This document shows positions 21,945 through 32,999 of a stretch of DNA of 64,000 nucleotides, in pieces. Numbering within the stretch: position 1 is the stretch's first letter; every line of letters starts with the position of its first letter. This stretch comes from Diphasiastrum complanatum (lineage: Eukaryota > Streptophyta > Lycopodiopsida > Lycopodiales > Lycopodiaceae). The position numbers and the translations under genes are program-made. The DNA is taken from positions 20,059,761-20,123,760 of the forward strand of contig CM055104.1 in assembly GCA_029204225.1 (NCBI GenBank). Direction: 5' to 3'. A model generated the notes under the pieces. The model did no database searches. It saw only the letters and a program-made list of their open reading frames with translations, and was not told the origin of the DNA.

Positions 21945-22300
21945 TTCATCTCAAATTTTTTTATTCTCTTGATTTTATCAATTAGAGTACTATTGTTAAC
22001 AAGATCGTCAACATAAAGAACAAGAATAAGTATCTTGCCTCACGATGGAAAAAAGTTCAATGAGAAATCTGTTGAACCCCTACTTGATGAGATACTCTTG
22101 ATCCTAAAAATACCATACATGAGAAGCTTGTTTGAGATCATACAAGGCTGCCTTTAGCTTGTACACGTGCATCTCCTTGTCTTTCACTTTACACTATCTT
22201 GGTTGAGTGACACACACCTCTTCACCAATGTATTCATTCAAAAATGATGATTTCACATCTATTTCCCTAATCACATTGTGTGACAAGAGCAACATTGGTG
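21945..22300 (-). pseudogene. Ty1-copia reverse transcriptase fragment
   Basis: The minus strand from 22290 reads EIDVKSSFLNEYIGEEV (family: MDVKSAFLNG.L.EEV), then KDKEMHVYKLKAALYDLKQA and LILVLYVDDLVNNSTLI with YVDD near 22010. Stops and shifts interrupt it. This is a different copia lineage from 20157-21083, judging by the residues around YVDD. Confidence 0.8.
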
Positions 22301-22398
22301 TAGTCAACTAGGGTTATGACACTCATAGCTCACCTGTCTTGTGGGGTGTTTCATTCCCAAAGGAGTGGAACCTCCACTTCAACCTATTAGCAAGGTGT

Positions 22399-22402
<4 letters not shown>

Positions 22403-22472
<70 letters not shown>
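22403..22472. repeat. (GA)n microsatellite
   Basis: About 35 uninterrupted GA repeats. Confidence 0.98.
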
Positions 22473-22473
<1 letters not shown>

Positions 22474-24718
22474 GAAATTGGGAGATTTGCTTTAGATAAG
22501 CAAGAATGGCCCCTCAATACAAAGAAAATGGTCTCTGTTTATAATTGAGAAGTAGACCTAATTTCTTGCCTCCCTTTATTTCCAAATTCAAACATTTAGT
22601 GGAAAAATCATTTGAGACCTCTAACTTGACTTTTAGGCCTACAACTAATTTAATTAACATTATGGCCCCAAGCCTTTTATTTCTAAATTTCCACTATCAC
22701 AACTAGGTGGTCTTCGGTTTGGACTTACACGTAGGGTGATAAATCACTCACACTTATTTTCTAAGAACCGTATAAAATATATATTTGGGTCCCACCAAGT
22801 CCCCCATACATGGTTTTAATAATGTGCATTTTTGCTATACTAGGAGCAAATGTCTCCTCAAAGTCAATGAGTTCCTCCTGTTACATGTAGCCCTTTACTA
22901 CTGATTTTAACATTTAACACCATCTCCCAAACAATGTTTGATGTCTTCCATGTATAGATAAAATGATACAAAGACATTTTGTAAAAAAAAAATTGTCAAC
23001 ACAATTCACATTGTAGTCATGATTTGTGGTTTGGTGATGTGGAATGTTAACACGAAACACACGCATGAAAGATCCCTACAAGTTTATTGTTGACTAAAAA
23101 ATAAGCTTACAACAAACTTGTGTGGAACCATGGAATATTCACACACAACAAAAGAGTGTGGTTTTTCAATCAAAAATTTCCATGCAAAAATTTCAATCAT
23201 TGATGTGAAAAATTGCCTACATTGGCAAATCTAGCCATGTAGAATATTGTACATTTTGTCAATATTATTTGTTGGTTACTTGAATGGCCAAAGTGCCACT
23301 TGTACATACACACCTAAAGTAGGTTACTACGAGTCAAGAGGAGTGGTTGTGTCTATTTGGTAGTGATTCCTACTTTGTAGGATCTAGACCATGATTTATG
23401 ATGAGATTTGTACCTACCATGCACCTACCAAGCATGACTCTTGGATCTAGGCTAGGGTTTTCACATTAGGGCAAGAAAGTGGAGTCTACTTCCTTATTAC
23501 ATGCTGGATTTTCACCTAACTTTGAAAAGGAAGTGTGTTTTACTATGTATTTCCATTCTCCATAGTGAGAAGATAGAAACTTTTTGGAGCCTCAAGGAGA
23601 AACTCGAGTTTCCTCTCATTGTATGGTGATTACTCTATTTTTCCAATGAAACCCAGCTTTGGCACTTTGTAAACACTGTCTACAGGCCGTACTACAGCCT
23701 TATTTCCACACGTGTGGAGTTGGATTAGACTATTTGATCAATGCTTTGATTGTCTCTACTTGTTTCCTATCAAGCTGCTAAACTAGATCTTGTTTTCCGA
23801 TGACTAGTTTCTGATAGATTGTTTAACAAGCATACAATCACCTTGTGGATCATTCAAAGATCCATTTATGGTCCTTAGTACTGTACTTTTCACAATTGAC
23901 ATCTAAAAGATTGTCTTGCCCATGCTACAGAATTTCCTCAAAATGTTTGGCCTATGAACATAGATTCAAATTTAAATCAAAGTTCTACATGAATTGATTT
24001 ATCTTAGTATTTTTAAGCTATTAACCAAGGGCTATCAACATCAAAAAAAGAAAAACATGGATCTTTGTGCACATCTTTTTTTTGAGACAACAATTAAGCC
24101 TCAAGTCACACATGGATAAGCTATGTGGATATTCGATAATTCTCTTTTTGTGTTCCCAAATGGAAAATTCCAAAGTTGCTCCCCAGAAGACAAGGCAAGC
24201 ATTGGGGGAGAGGAGCTAGGAGGTGGGCACAACATTAGGACTTTGATGGCTTGTTCAGCCATCTCTTCACATAGATGTGCACGAACACGTACACATATGT
24301 GTGTCCATCTCTTCACACACGAGCAGAAATAAAAAATAAAATAAAATAAAAACAAAAAACAAAAACTCCACTTTTTTAAACATGGGGGGTGCAATTAAAA
24401 CAAAAAAAAAAACTCCAATATTTAAACATGAAGTTGAAAAGGAATTTTCAATCAAGCATTTCAAAGCCAAGTGAAAGCATTTCTTGAAAAGAAATAATCT
24501 TATAAAGCTTAGAGTTAACCAAAAGACTTTAAGCTAGCTTTTCTTATCTTATAAAAAACTAGGAAGTTAAAGGTCTGAATAAGAATAAAGCCAAAACCCA
24601 ACCTTCTCAAGAATAAACTTGAACCAAGGTTATGAAATCGAAACAACCACATTCCCTATAAGAGAATACCAAGCCGCTAAAGCATATAAGGAAACTTGTG
24701 CACCTCAAAGGAAATCGG
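22473..24718. other. Sequence without recognisable genes
   Basis: About 2.2 kb. The segment 22560-22790 resembles 63640-63890 (ACTTGACTTTTAGGCCTAC..., GGACTTACACGTAGGGTGAT...) and so belongs to a dispersed repeat. An A-rich stretch lies at 24325-24415. No domain, RNA gene or LTR end identified. Confidence 0.55.
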
Positions 24719-24733
24719 CGGCTCTGATACTAA
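24719..24733 (-). other. Primer-binding site of the minus-strand LTR family A copy
   Basis: The minus strand reads TTAGTATCAGAGCCG next to the LTR end, matching the initiator-Met primer site TGGTATCAGAGCC with one change. The element body should extend left, but no gag sequence is recognisable there. Confidence 0.65.
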
Positions 24734-24734
24734 A

Positions 24735-25205
24735 TGCTACAACTCCCATAAATCTCTGATTGCCTTGAAGGTTGACGCATGCACCATACTAGTGACGACA
24801 TACTGTAACCGCTCATCCATAGGCTCACTACCGACCCACCCTTATGCACTGGAGCTATCGACATTCTCATGCCTAGTCAAGCCTCCTATGATAACTAGCG
24901 TCCCATACCACCAGCCATCACCCTTGGCTCTCTCTAGCGCACATCTCCTAGCTTGGAGATACATCCTGCCTACTACATGTGCTCTGCATCCACCAACTCT
25001 CGGGTAGACTGAGTGAATGGCAAAAGGGAAGCCCCCACCATTATATAGCATAGCATAGTGGGTCCCTATCAAGCACGGTCATGTCGGCAACACGTGACCA
25101 CCTAGGATGGTGATGTGTGGCACCAAAATATGTCGATAACGCTAGTCCTGAGTCATGCCCCTTGCAAGGCCGTCACTGAAGGGCGTACCATTATGGTACA
25201 TAACA
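24735..25205 (-). repeat. 5' LTR of LTR family A, minus strand
   Basis: On the minus strand starts TGTTATGTACCATAATGG and ends GGGAGTTGTAGCA (terminal CA kept). Reverse-oriented homologue of 21456-21928 of nearly the same length (471 against 473 bp). Confidence 0.88.
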
Positions 25206-25239
25206 GGCTAACTTTATGCTAGAGATCTAGATCTAGAGG

Positions 25240-25450
25240 CGAGGTGATTGCACATTTGCTAATCGAAGCATGAATGTGTATGAGCTACTTTGCAGGTTGA
25301 ATATGCTTGATTGCAAAGTTGTTGTCACTCCTATTGAATCAAACTTAACTTCACTTAGAAAAAACAAAGGAAATAGCACACGAGTTTATAATTTTATGCA
25401 ACTAGTCTACCAAAACTTACATTTAGAAATGTTTGTCCCCTTGCAAGCAC
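25240..25450 (+). pseudogene. Ty1-copia fragment, RT to RNase H junction
   Basis: Plus strand: YELLCRLNMLDCKVVVTPIE then SNLTSLRK, matching the copia segment (LLxRFNMLDCKPVxTPME) between RT and RNase H. Short and isolated. Confidence 0.65.
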
Positions 25451-26339
25451 AACATGTTTCTCCCCCACTTAAATGTGAAGTGCCTTTGTGAGCACCTCAT
25501 TGTAATCTTTATTGCCATTTATTGTTCATTGGTACATATTGGAGCATTTTCTTTCTAGAGGCTATTACTACTAAATTCTAATACTTCTTCATCATCCTTT
25601 GCTTGAATTTATTTAAGTGGTTGTAATATGCATTCTCCCAAACATTATTCATTTCCTTTCTAAGTAGTTTTCTTAAAGCTGCATTACTTATCACAAATTT
25701 AAAGACTAGTCTTTGGTGATACCACAATGTCCTTCATCATGCATATCTATGGATAATGTTTCTATAGCTTTCACAATTTTAAGTTCTCTTAATAGTGTGT
25801 TTCTCAAAATCCACACCAAAGCTACAATTATTAGGATCAGGCCTTGAAGTCAAGTATTTGCATTGCTCATAGTCCTTTGTATCAAATACAAAATGTGATC
25901 TCTCAACTTCAATTTCCAAACTTACTGTGGTGCATTGTCCCTCTATTCATAATACTAGACACTGACTGATAGGATAAAATCTAGTAGTTATATTCACATT
26001 TCTACTGTGTTTTTAAAAAATGGATATTGGATCATTTCAAGTTTCAAATTTTCTAGAGTCTTTTGGTTTTCCTTTCTTTATTTGTTGCATCAAGCTCAGT
26101 ACACAACACCATGCCACATTGTATGCCAATTATCTAAGTTGTGCTTGAGACTTACCAATCTATTAATTCCATATCATTATCTGTTTTCTCATATACACCA
26201 TCAATTTTTAGTGATGGGCTTATGTTGAGAATCATGCGTTATACTTTTTTCATCTCTACCTCTTCTTATTTGCTACATTTTGTTTCTTGCAATATTAGGT
26301 TAAGTTGTAGGTCACCAGATTGGTACTCACTTGTGCAAA
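25451..26339. other. Sequence without recognisable genes
   Basis: AT-rich, no domain or repeat structure recognised. Confidence 0.5.
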
Positions 26340-27535
26340 TTTGGATTATTTGAGGAGGATAATAGTTTATTTTCTGAAGAAGAAATCAGAAGCCTTCAAG
26401 TATTTTTAGAAATTCAAGCAGGAAGCTGAGAATCAAACTTTTAAATAAATCAAGGCAATTCGGATTGATGGTGGAGGCAAATTCATTTGAACTGAATTCA
26501 AAGATTATTGTAAAGCTTATGGCATTCTTATGCAGTATACCACCAACTATTCTCCACAGTCGAATGGAGTGGATGACTGTAAAAATCACACACTTGTCGA
26601 AAGTGTGAAAAGTATGATTCTACATGCAAGATTATGGAAGATTTTTTTGGGCAAAAGTAGTCTTGACAGCTGTATATCTTTAAAATCAACTTACAACCAA
26701 AGTCTTATTCGAAAAAAATACCTGAAGAGGTGTGGACAAGTTCAAAATCTTTGGTAAGACATCTTCGAACATTCAGTTGTATCGCTTTCGCATAGATTCC
26801 AACAAAACTTCGTATGAAACTAGATACTACTAGTTCTGAGTCTATATTTGTTGGATACTCTTTGAATAATAAAGCTTATAGGATTTATAATCTAGTGACT
26901 AAGAAGATTACTTTTAGTAGAGATGTTATATTTCTCAAAGATTCATTTGTCAATTTCAAGAGAAAGGAGAAAGTTATAGATGTCGAATCAGTACATGATA
27001 TCGCATCAAGTTCGAATCTCGACTCTACTCTAATCAATGATTCAGAGGACAATTCGACACAACCACATTAGTAGCATAAAAAAAAGCCAATTCTTTGACA
27101 ATCGAATTGAAACATATTTCCTCCTAACAGATTTATCGACAATGCCATAGCCACTTGTTACTTTGTTGAGAAGCCAAATCAGTTATTTGGAGGCAATTTC
27201 TAGTCCAAAAGTAGATAAATGGAAATCAGTGATGGAAAAAAAGTATCAATCTCTTATCAAAAACCAGACATGGACTATTTCAAACTTTCCAATCGGTTAG
27301 AACATCATTTCCTTCAAATGGATTTATCGAATCAAATATAAAGTTGATGGTTCAGTTGATCGATGTAAGGAAAGACTAGTTGGGAGAGGATTCTCCCAAA
27401 TCTCGAATGTTGATTATTCATAAACTTTCAGTCCTGTGGTCAAACATTCATCGATCAGACTCTTTATCAACAAACCAAATTTGTTTCTCAAGCTATTTGG
27501 TTTTTGAAATCTATTGATTGTCAAAATTCAAAAAA
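26340..27535 (+). pseudogene. Ty1-copia integrase and RT N-terminus fragment
   Basis: Order on the plus strand: VYFLKKKSEAFKYF and IRIDGGGKFI, then YTTNYSPQSNGVDDCKNHTL with ESVKSM of the integrase core; ESIFVGYSLNNKAYRIYNL and ITFSRDVIF of the integrase tail; then from about 27200 the RT opening (KWIYRIKYKVDGSVDRCKERL, VGRGFSQISNVDYS). Many stops. It ends near 27535 in an A-run where gypsy-type sequence begins. Confidence 0.8.
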
Positions 27536-27559
27536 AAAAAATCTCATTTGCAACAATGG

Positions 27560-27801
27560 CAGATTTAGAGATTTGTCCCCCACATGTTGTTGAAGATTCA
27601 GAACTATGTAGATAGTTTGTCTTTCCATATTATGAATCTTGATAAGGTAGATTTAATACTAGGCAAAGAATGGATTAATGCTAGGAATGAGTCATTAAAG
27701 AAAGATTATGTAACTCATAGTTTATCTTTCTTGCATAATGGCTCTGTGGTTTATCTTAAAGGCGATGAGCCTAAATTATGGATGAAGTTGAAAAAATATT
27801 A
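27560..27801 (+). pseudogene. Ty3-gypsy protease fragment
   Basis: SLSFHIMNLDKVDLILGKEW followed by THSLSFLHNGSVVYLKG is the C-terminal half of a gypsy retropepsin domain; compare [13 protein letters not shown] in the element at 1-4124. The active-site Asp triad is not included. Junction with copia sequence at about 27535-27560. Confidence 0.75.
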
Positions 27802-27956
27802 GACACTACATTGCTTCAGGGGGCATGTGACTTTTCTAGCATCAATAGGGAAGCATATGCAACAATGTTTAAGATGATAAAACGAGGCATTTGCACAGGT
27901 AAATATTAAAAGTTTCCAATCCCACGACCATTTCATCTTTAAAAAAAAAAAAAGAC

Positions 27957-29602
27957 ATGTTAAACCATGGTATGCAGACAATAGTTGGTAATCCATCTCA
28001 TATCAATGAAGTGTATTGCTCGAAAGGAGAAAGTCTAGCATATAACAATTTCAACAACTTATTTATTGACATTAATCAGTTATTAACATTCATCATAAAT
28101 TTTTACGGTATTACAAATGAGAATGTCAATAACAAGTTGATAGTTGTTCTCAAGTTAGATGAGTCTGAAATTATAAAAGGACAAAAAATGGAAAGAGTCA
28201 GTCTCACGATCATGAATGGAGCACTAATTCAGAAGACTCAGAAGGCCTCAATTTCAGAATTCAATCAGAAAATGATATTTGGTGATTGGCAGCATTTCAG
28301 GTATAGCAGTTCCTTTGCATAATAATAGGGATAATCATTTGAATATGGATTTCATATCTAAAATCTTCTCTGTGTTAATAATATGAGGCTAATCTCATTT
28401 TTGTATTCTCTTATAGGAGCTGAAAGAAGACCATAACATTCTCTCATGGATATTTAATAGAACATCATATCCTGCCACCATAAAAAATCACATGGAGGGA
28501 GTTCCACTCAATATTCCTGGAATTGGCACTTTCAACATTGAATGGCATTTAGCAGGAGATCTGAAGACATTAAAATGTATGTTCAATGTATCTCATGGCG
28601 CTAACTCTAAACACCCTTGTTTGTACTGCATGAAAACAACAAAAGACATGACAAAGAGTACAAGAATATCAAGAGATCGAGAAGATTCTAATTGGAAACC
28701 TGTACTACCAATTCCTCTACGAAATGTTCATATCTGTACATTGCATGCGGAGGTGCGTATTATAGAAAAAATAATATATCTTCACATCTTGTTTGCATGG
28801 AATTCCGAGCCAGAGGCCTCTACAAAGGAAGCTATTTTTAGATTAGAGGATGTGTTGTCCAAAGCAGGCTTACATAAAGGCCACGTTAAAATAAAAAAAA
28901 GATGACAAGTTATCAGGTAAAACATGAAATATTTCATGCAAGCCGAGCATTGGAGGATCTAAAGCTCGAAGATTTTTATCAAATTATTCTAGCAAACAAT
29001 CTAAGGTTCAATACACGGTTTGGAAAGAAATTATTGCAGCAACTCAAGATTTCGAAGAAGAAAGTTCTACTCGTATACACAAAGTAGAAGTTTGGAAAAA
29101 AGTTAGACAACATGGTGAAATACTTGAGAAAAGATAAATTTTCAATTACTGATGTTCAAATGATATATAAAACAACCAATGAATTTGTGGATGCAATTCA
29201 CAGTGCAGGGGGTGTTGATCATATAACACATTATATGGTAAGATTTTGATTTCACACTACGATAGACAAATATGTGCAATTAAATTAGATACTTTTGGTA
29301 CTGATTTAGATTATGTTTTTATGACATGCAGTGACATATTACGACATCATTCGACATTCTTTGCAAGAAATAGTGGAAGTCTTAGCATATGGTCATCGCA
29401 AGGAATGGAAAAATCTCATTGGCAAGCAAGAGCAACATTTCATAAAAGTATACAACATGGCGGGACTAGCAACAAAAACAGCTATATACTGCAACTTTTC
29501 CAATGGTTTTATAGAAGAATTCAAATTCGTCATAATACAAAATCGACGGATTATAAAAAATATCAAAAAACAGGCAAATTTATACAGGCCAGTAGGCTAT
29601 AG
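27957..29602 (+). pseudogene. DDE-transposase-like multi-exon gene (eroded)
   Basis: Not an LTR-element gene. Exon parts 27957-28300, 28417-29235 and about 29330-29602 are separated by GT-AG introns; the first (28301-28416) joins CAG|GAG in frame. Candidate catalytic residues of an RNase H-like fold: Asp in LKLDESEI (28158), Asp in WHLAGDLKTLK (28558), and Glu in SQGMEKSHWQAR (29408). Between them lie C-x2-C (HPCLYC, 28618-28629) and VHICTLHAEVR, recalling the CxxC/His insertion of several eukaryotic cut-and-paste transposases. Lesions: frameshift near 28262, a TGA from a Trp codon near 28283, TGA near 28921, frameshift near 29130, and a one-base phase problem at the last acceptor. GANSKHPC and KPSIGGSKARRF look like family-conserved blocks. 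Superfamily unknown to me. Confidence 0.6.
28301..28416 (+). other. Intron in the transposase-like gene
   Basis: Donor CATTTCAG|GTATAG and acceptor TCTCTTATAG|GAGCTG; AT-rich, 116 bp. Removal restores one frame, linking ...AAFQ to ELKEDHNILSW. Confidence 0.65.
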
Positions 29603-29662
29603 ACACACAATAAAATTTTGTATATTAAATAAAAATATTTACAAAGTACAATTGAGCAGTAT

Positions 29663-31168
29663 CTAATCTGCTTCCGATATTTTTTCCAATGAAAGTTGCA
29701 ACTTAGAATCATGCAACAATTTTCTTCTTTCCTATGGATCCAATAGCTCATAATTTTCATGCTTACTCAGATCAATATAAGCAGCATACACTGCAAAATG
29801 AAATGATCTGAGCATGGAATTCACCGGTCCATATTCTAAAAATTTAAACTGCAATAGTTTTTTTTACAAAAATTATTTTATGCACCTTATTAAAATTATG
29901 TCCTCCAAGAAAATGAGACAGTGCCTTGATTGCCATAATCATAATTTCACCATGTTGATGAAACTTTGAATGGGCAACACTTATCTCATTATTCTTGAAG
30001 GACTTTAGATAGTGCCCGAGTGTATGATCTCTTGAAAATTCTCCCGCGGAAGATCTCTGCCCTCCTCGATGAATTGCAAAATCATCAATGAAAATTGTTT
30101 TCTGAAATGATAAAAAACAAAGTAAGATCCAGTATATAATCTAACATAACAAATCTACTAGTACTTGATAAGAGACAAAAACTTACGCATTCGACTTTGT
30201 CTTCTCTGATTACTGTCTCTCCATCAATATTATGTCCACCTTTCAATGTCAATATTGTTGGTGAATAGACAGTTGGCTGTGGAAAACCAAGTTGACTTTG
30301 GATTCTAAGAAACTCCTCCTCAGAAGGTAGATCATCTTCTTTGTTGTGCATTTCCTCTACAGCCATTTTCAAGCAATCTTTTCCTAAATAAAGCTTATCA
30401 TTATGTACATCGTCCACACTAGGGAGAAGATCATCAGCATCAAAATCAATTATATCCGAAAATTCATCAAGCTCTTTGTTCAAAATGCAAAGAGTCTCAG
30501 CTTCAGTGAAGTCAAAAAGATCCGATATATTCGATATTGTCAAAAAGGAATTATTATTTATAATATAAGTAGGCAAAGTGATCAAAGATTTATCAGAAGG
30601 AGAAAGAATAGTGGGTGTTCTATGGCCTATAAAAATAGCCCTATTTTGAGCAGGATCAAAATCAGAACAATCATCTAATAAATACTCGTTTCAATAAAAA
30701 AGATATCTATATCTACAATCTTTGACTTTTCAGAATTTGTACCACTAGAAGAAGCTGCTTCAGAAGTGGGGGGCACAGAGTCCGAATCGTCAAAAATATT
30801 TAACAAAAAACAAAATGAAAATCAACAAATTTATATTTTTTATTGTGAATTGGGCACTCATCTACAGACTTGAAATAATTATGTAACTTGATAGACATTC
30901 TGTCAAGCTTAGCTTTGTAGATATGTTTGTTGAGTGCCACCAAGTCCTGATAATGAATCATGTCTTTATTCTGAGACTTGAATAACGGAGTACTTAGTAG
31001 GGACTTAAATCTGAGATATATCCCACAAAATGCCTCCACACCAGGGCCCTCAGTTATAGAAGGTAGAATAAAAAGAAAAGGAGAAAAAATAGATTTGAAA
31101 TAGTCCAACCTATTAGTAATACCGAATTCATTAAAAAAAAAAAACAAACTGGATTCAAAATTAGACAT
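29663..31168 (-). pseudogene. Unknown three-exon gene next to the transposase-like gene
   Basis: Converges on the transposase-like gene. Start at ATG 31166-31168 (MSNFESSLFFFFNEFG). The long first exon region (to 30187) encodes GPGVEAFCGIYLRF, a Ser/acidic region (DSDSVPPTSEAASSSGTNSE), then an acidic stretch (LDEFSDIIDFDADDLLPSVD) and GFPQPTVYSPTILTLKGGHN. Introns with good borders follow: 30186-30102 (GC|GTAAGT, TTTCAG) and 29885-29849 (AAG|GTGCAT, TTGCAG). Exon 2 (30101-29886, exactly 72 codons) holds HRGGQRSSAGEFSRDHTLGH and HQHGEIMIMAIKALSHF; exon 3 ends SLEKISEAD. There is an in-frame TAG in exon 3 and apparent one-base shifts in T-runs near 30810 and 30690. I do not recognise the family; it may be the partner protein of the transposase-like gene. 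Confidence 0.5.
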
Positions 31169-32138
31169 TTTAAATAAAAATAATAGAACTGAAGTTCCAA
31201 ATATCGCTCTCAGGCGCAAACCCCAGGTCAGACAAGCACATCAAGGCAACGTGCGCTCGAGCACGTGTGGATGAGTGGCGAAGGAACATGTGTCGACATG
31301 TGATTGGCCAAAATAAATGCGTTGTACCTTGAATGATTGATCTGACATCTATCACGTACGAGAATGACACGCGTCGATAAGGGATTCACTCATGTGTCTC
31401 AGCCCACGTGTCCCCATAATTGGATCATCATTATCAGTACAGAATTTCCACGTGGTCTAGTCATCTGACGACACATGTCTTGACCATCTTTTCACACGTG
31501 CAAAAATTTGCAAAAATTCATTAAAAAAAGAAAACAAACTGGATTCAAACTTAGACATTTTAAACAAAAATAACAGAACTGAAGTTTCAAATATCGCTCT
31601 CACGTGCAAACCCCAGGTCCGACAAGCACGTCAAATCAACGTGCATCCGAGAGAGATATTTAAAGTTCGAGTATCGGATCCGAGCGCAAGAAAAACGAGT
31701 AGAAAAGAAAAGGGTTGCGAGACGCGCTCGAATGCGATACCGGATGATGCAGTATTGGATCCAGGCGCATATTAGCCAACGAGATGTAATGAGAGCAAGC
31801 GGCACGCTTGAAATCAATATCCGACAAAGCAATCGTGAATTTCCGTGAAAATCTGAATCCAAAAAGACATATTTATAAAAAAAAATTGCACGCGTGAAGG
31901 ACTGGCGAAGGAACACGTGTCGACTTGTGATTAGACAAATTAAAGGCGCCGTACCAAGTATGATTGATCTGACATCTATCACATGCGAGAATGACACGCG
32001 TCGATTAGGGATTCGCACATGTGTCTCAGCCCACGTGGCCTCATAATTGGCTCATCATTGTCCATACGGACATTCCATGTGGTCTAAACATCTGGCGACA
32101 CGTGTTTTGGCTGTCTTTTCACACGTGCAAAAATTTTG
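31129..32138. promoter_or_regulatory. Duplicated CACGTG-rich segment between divergent genes
   Basis: Copy 1 is 31129-31518 and copy 2 31519-32138, in direct tandem (both start CATTAAAAAAA, CAAACTGGATTCAAA). Copy 2 carries about 230 extra bp (about 31655-31890). The segment spans the 5' end of the minus-strand unknown gene and extends toward the H3-like gene. Nine CACGTG palindromes are present: 31262, 31405, 31449, 31495, 31601, 31914, 32032, 32099 and 32123. CACGTG/ACGTG is the plant G-box/ABRE core bound by bZIP and bHLH factors. A two-way promoter is inference from position. Confidence 0.55.
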
Positions 32139-32445
32139 TAAATATAAGTCCTCGGAATTTTCATTTTTTTTTGCAAAATTTTTGCTTTTAGCTCCCGATA
32201 TCGCTCTCAAGCGCGCTCAAGCTTTCGCCCTCTCACAATGCGCTCGAGTCCGATACTGTCTGCTGTGCAATATCACTTTCGAACACGCATCTTGTTTCTG
32301 CAAACAATCTCTGTAGATCTTGCGTTCAAAACCGATATTCAATGCTGGTATCGATCTCAAACACCCTTTCATCGCAAATTTTTTTGTTTTGATCACTTTT
32401 GTTTCGTTCAAACTTCTTTTTGTTAATTTTCTTCTTCCGAGAATG

Positions 32446-32988
32446 ATGGCCAGAACCAAATCCACCGCCCATGCCATCACCATCACCACTGTATAGCCAT
32501 TCCATTTTTGTGTTTCCCCTGGTACTGGCCGTAAGAGTGACAAGAAGCAGGTCTGGCTGAGGGAGATCAAAAAACTCTAGAGATTAACTGAATTGTTGAT
32601 CCCTGTAGCTCCTTCCAGCCAATTTGTATGGAATGTCACTCTGTCACTTGGGCTGGATGTTCGTTTTGCCGTGACAGCCATGCAGGGTGATGCAGAAGAT
32701 TTTCTGTCCCAGTTTTTTGAGGATACTTGTCTTTCGACAGTGCATGGTAAGCGTGTCGCCATCATGCCAAATAATTTCATCATTCTCAAAAGGCTTCGGG
32801 ACAGATATTCTGGTCTGCATGTTGATAATGTCAGCACCTCCAGAGACCTGCCTATGGATAGAACCAACGTGCCTACTACCTATAGGAGGAAGAGAAAGCA
32901 GACTGTCCCCAAGAAGGCTGGATCTCGAAGGCCAACTGCTTCCCTTCATCCTAGACGTATCCCGGCCAAGAGACCACGTGTTTTTTGA
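32446..32988 (+). pseudogene. Histone H3-like protein with basic C-terminal extension
   Basis: One continuous frame of 180 codons from ATG 32446, interrupted only by TAG at 32494 and 32578. It begins MARTKSTA, like H3's ARTKQTA, keeping Lys4, but the tail then diverges (H3 Arg8-Lys9-Ser10 become His-Ala-Ile). The core aligns end to end with H3: SPGT then VWLREIKKL, TELLIPVAPSSQFVWNV (alpha-1), LDVRFAVTAMQGDAEDFLSQ (alpha-2) and FFEDTCLSTVHGKRVAIMP followed by NNFIILKRLRD (loop 2, alpha-3). An insertion (GRKSDKKQ) sits between PGT and the LREI block. About 47 residues follow the normal H3 end: basic (YRRKRKQ, PKKAGSRRP, RIPAKRPR), as in a nuclear-localisation or DNA-binding tail. The second TAG replaces the Gln of H3's RKYQKS, a CAG-to-TAG transition; the first is plausibly the same. 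The frame may continue into the protease gene after one indel at the T-run 32979-32984. Confidence 0.8.
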
Positions 32989-32999
32989 GCTCTGAGTCA

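Noticed and set aside
22323-22548. Open frames on both strands with Ser-Leu or Arg-Glu repeats
   Set aside because: Translation of the (GA)n tract.
24101-24470. Phe-rich hydrophobic frame on the minus strand, considered as a membrane protein
   Set aside because: It is translated from an A-rich low-complexity stretch (24325-24415).
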